The notes under the pieces are model-generated. The model was not told where the DNA came from and searched no databases. It worked only from the letters and a program-made list of their open reading frames with translations. 64,000 bases of DNA from Gordionus sp. m RMFG-2023 (taxonomy: Eukaryota > Nematomorpha > Gordioida > Chordodea > Parachordodidae). The position numbers were made by a program, and so were the translations under genes. The stretch spans positions 54,164,703-54,228,702 of the forward strand of contig NC_088777.1 in assembly GCF_954871325.1 (NCBI RefSeq), given 5' to 3'. Positions 61,881 through 64,000 of the stretch are shown piece by piece. The number at the start of each line of letters is the position of its first letter. Positions within the stretch are counted from its first letter, which is position 1.

Positions 61881-62499
61881 GTTAATAAATGATAAATTCA
61901 ATGATTAATTTTTTCTGGTCAAATTACAAATTTATTAGTCCTTAATTGAATAATAATATACATATTTATAAAGTTAACATATATATGTCTGAACATTCTT
62001 TATATAAATATTTCTTATCCTTGAATATAAATTTAGCAAGCTCTTCGCAAAATTCGGTTTCTAATAAATAGAATGAGGGCTAAACACGTATTCATTAAAC
62101 TAAAATTTCTCTTTTGCAGATTAAAAATAGATAATCAAAACTTCTTCTTAGTATATTTCTTGATTAGAATTCAAAAATTTTTATATCAATAAAAGTCTTC
62201 AAATTCTAATTCAATATTTTAAAACGTAAAAGGGAAACAAAATATCATCATTTTTTTGAAATACTTTTATCTTATGATAAATCATTGAGTAAAAAGTTAA
62301 AACTCTTAAAATATTTATTTAAAATAAATTAAATTAATACTTACTTGAGTGATTTGTCGTCTAAATTATTCCAAACAGATCATGCATTTTTCATCAAATT
62401 TTGAACATTCTATGTTATTTGTCTTTTCTTTGCCTTCATTTATTAAATTATATATTTTGAATTAACCCTAACCCTTCATAGAACAGATTTTTAAAAAAA

Positions 62500-62985
62500 T
62501 ACCTGAACAATAAAGATATGTAGAATATATATTACCCGTGGGGTATAATAGTTATGGGTAAAACAAATGTTCCATCTGAAAGGAACATTAATAAATAGCC
62601 TTTGCTGTATATGGAATAAAAGAATAGCCGCAAAGGGTAATAATAATATAAATGTACGATACGCTTAAATGGGGCATTCTCATGATGGACTGTTTTTGAA
62701 ATATTTATTTAGTTTCTTGTATTGATTGATTAGTTTACATTAAAAAGTAATAACTAGATTAATTAGATAAGTCCTATATCTTTGGAGATATTAGACAAAC
62801 TAACAAGTGATAGACATACTCTATTTCATTTTCCGCTGTCCGCATACAATTAGAGCTAGATTATATTTCGGCTGCCCAAAATAATACTATTCCAGAATAA
62901 AATGATAAACTTTATATTTTATCGTGTTATTATACGAGTATATAAAATATATTTTAACCGTATTATATTCCCCCCAGTTATAAAC
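62500..62985. repeat. Diverged segmental duplication, copy 2
   Basis: Partner of 60,400-60,900. The pair of hairpins and this pair alternate along the chromosome, so a block of 2-3 kb was probably duplicated in tandem and then changed by insertions and deletions. Confidence 0.6.
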
Positions 62986-63161
62986 GGATATTCATCATTA
63001 TCAATCATCAATAAACAGGGTTAATGATGCTTACTACCAAGTGAATGTATGGAAATATTCTAAATACCAACCTAATTTGCTAAATACCGACCAAAATTTA
63101 TTAAAATGTAATAAGATCCTTATTATTTAATATATTAATACGGAATCACGTGGTCGAGTCC

Positions 63162-63331
63162 GGCCTCCTATATATTATCCCCCCAAGGATGGAACCACCA
63201 AGTTAGAATAAGAAAAAAAACATGATCATTCCCGGGATTCGAACCCGGGACCATGGGATAAGTAAACCAAGCTCTTGCCTACTAGGCCATAGAGGCTTTC
63301 CAAAAATCACGATTTTTCAAATATATATTAT
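63162..63331 (-). mobile_element. tRNA-derived SINE, copy 2
   Basis: On the minus strand it matches copy 1 from ATAATATATATTTG through GGAGGCC. Box A TGGCCTAGTAGG and box B GGTTCGAATCC are unchanged, T8 is kept, and few substitutions are seen (for example CCCGGGAATGATCATG against CCCGGAAATGGTGATG after the T arm). Identical boundaries in two unrelated places show it is a dispersed element and not a tRNA gene. Confidence 0.88.
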
Positions 63332-64000
63332 ATATATATTTGGTAGTGCCTATCCAAATGAAAAATGAACAAAATTCAAATTTGATAGATGGTACCTTAA
63401 GGTACCAAGCATCATTAACCAATAAACAACTGGTAGATTTTGAATACATTTACAGGTATAGTAAGTCAAAACATTTTTAAAATAAATGTATAACTATAAT
63501 TAATAATAATTATTTTCTCGAGATAAAATCAAATACCAATCTGTAATATAATTAAAATCACGAATATCGTTATACACATATATACTTTTAACATTTTATA
63601 TAGATTTCTATATAAATGAGTTAAGCATTTTTTAAATTATGATCAAATATTTTCTAACTTCGAAAAAATAGCTTCAAGTAGGGTCATTATATGTTTTTCG
63701 CTTATCGATAGCACTAGAGAAGTAAATTAATTTAATATTTATCCTTGTGTAAAATTGGATTTTATATATGTAGATGTCGTAGTTCATTTCCGTTTTAGAA
63801 ACCCTGGTATCAATTCTTTTATTTACAGAAATACCACCTAGCTTGGGCGTTCAGTTTCTGAAGAATGGAAGGATACCTGATATATGATGGATTTCTCGCA
63901 GTCTTTAGAATTTTAAGTCTCGCTCTGGAATAATTTATCATGATATCATAATTTTTAGTAATACATGTTGGTATCATTTGATTTTATCTCGAAAAATAAT
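63332..64000. other. A+T-rich end of window
   Basis: No gene or repeat recognised up to the right edge. The word AATAATTATTTTCTCGAGATAAAATCAAA near 63,515 reappears inverted at the right edge (63,975-64,000), so an inverted-repeat element may span 63.5 kb to beyond the window. Confidence 0.4.

Noticed and set aside
1-64000. CRISPR array, bacterial operon or prokaryotic promoter features
   Set aside because: Introns, LINEs, SINEs, hAT elements and PI4KA show nuclear animal DNA; the tandem arrays lack repeat-spacer organisation.

Overview
The window is very A+T-rich animal DNA in which recognisable coding sequence is sparse and mobile-element remains are dense. The clearest host gene is the last two exons of phosphatidylinositol 4-kinase alpha (53.8-54.35 kb). 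These are separated by a small GT-AG intron. Together with several hAT transposons, APE-type LINEs, a tRNA-headed SINE and introns of 40-1700 bases, this points to an invertebrate metazoan. I cannot name the species.

Layout. 0-1.7 kb: 3' half of an RTE-like LINE. 2.5-6.3 kb: a hAT-like end and a 2.6-kb foldback element. 6.4-21.9 kb: three copies of an unrecognised multi-exon gene encoding a secreted protein, with identical exon phases. Copies A and B lie head-to-tail on the minus strand and copy C lies divergently on the plus strand. B looks nearly intact, A is decayed, and only exons 1-3 of C are found. 22-30.8 kb: a graveyard of reverse-transcriptase and hAT transposase fragments, short MITEs and a few orphan exon-like patches. 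31.0-40.7 kb: a 9.4-kb LINE on the minus strand, flanked by direct repeats of about 130 bases and missing the catalytic box of its reverse transcriptase. 41.2-43.3 kb: a tRNA-derived SINE and another reverse-transcriptase fossil. 44.8-53.1 kb: a satellite array of about 100-base units, split by a 5.3-kb hAT-family foldback with an exact 8-base target duplication. 53.8-54.35 kb: the PI4KA 3' end. 55-64 kb: mostly non-coding, with two large hairpin elements, a diverged segmental duplication and a second SINE copy.

Points that hold together best: (1) the three-copy secreted gene family, where exon lengths and phases agree between copies; (2) the giant hAT foldback, where termini, target duplication and a transposase C-terminal exon all agree; (3) the LINE with exceptionally long flanking duplications; (4) a 12-base palindrome, TGACAATTGTCA, carried in tandem in the arms of two separate foldbacks. 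All calls come from reading the sequence by eye, and no database search was run.
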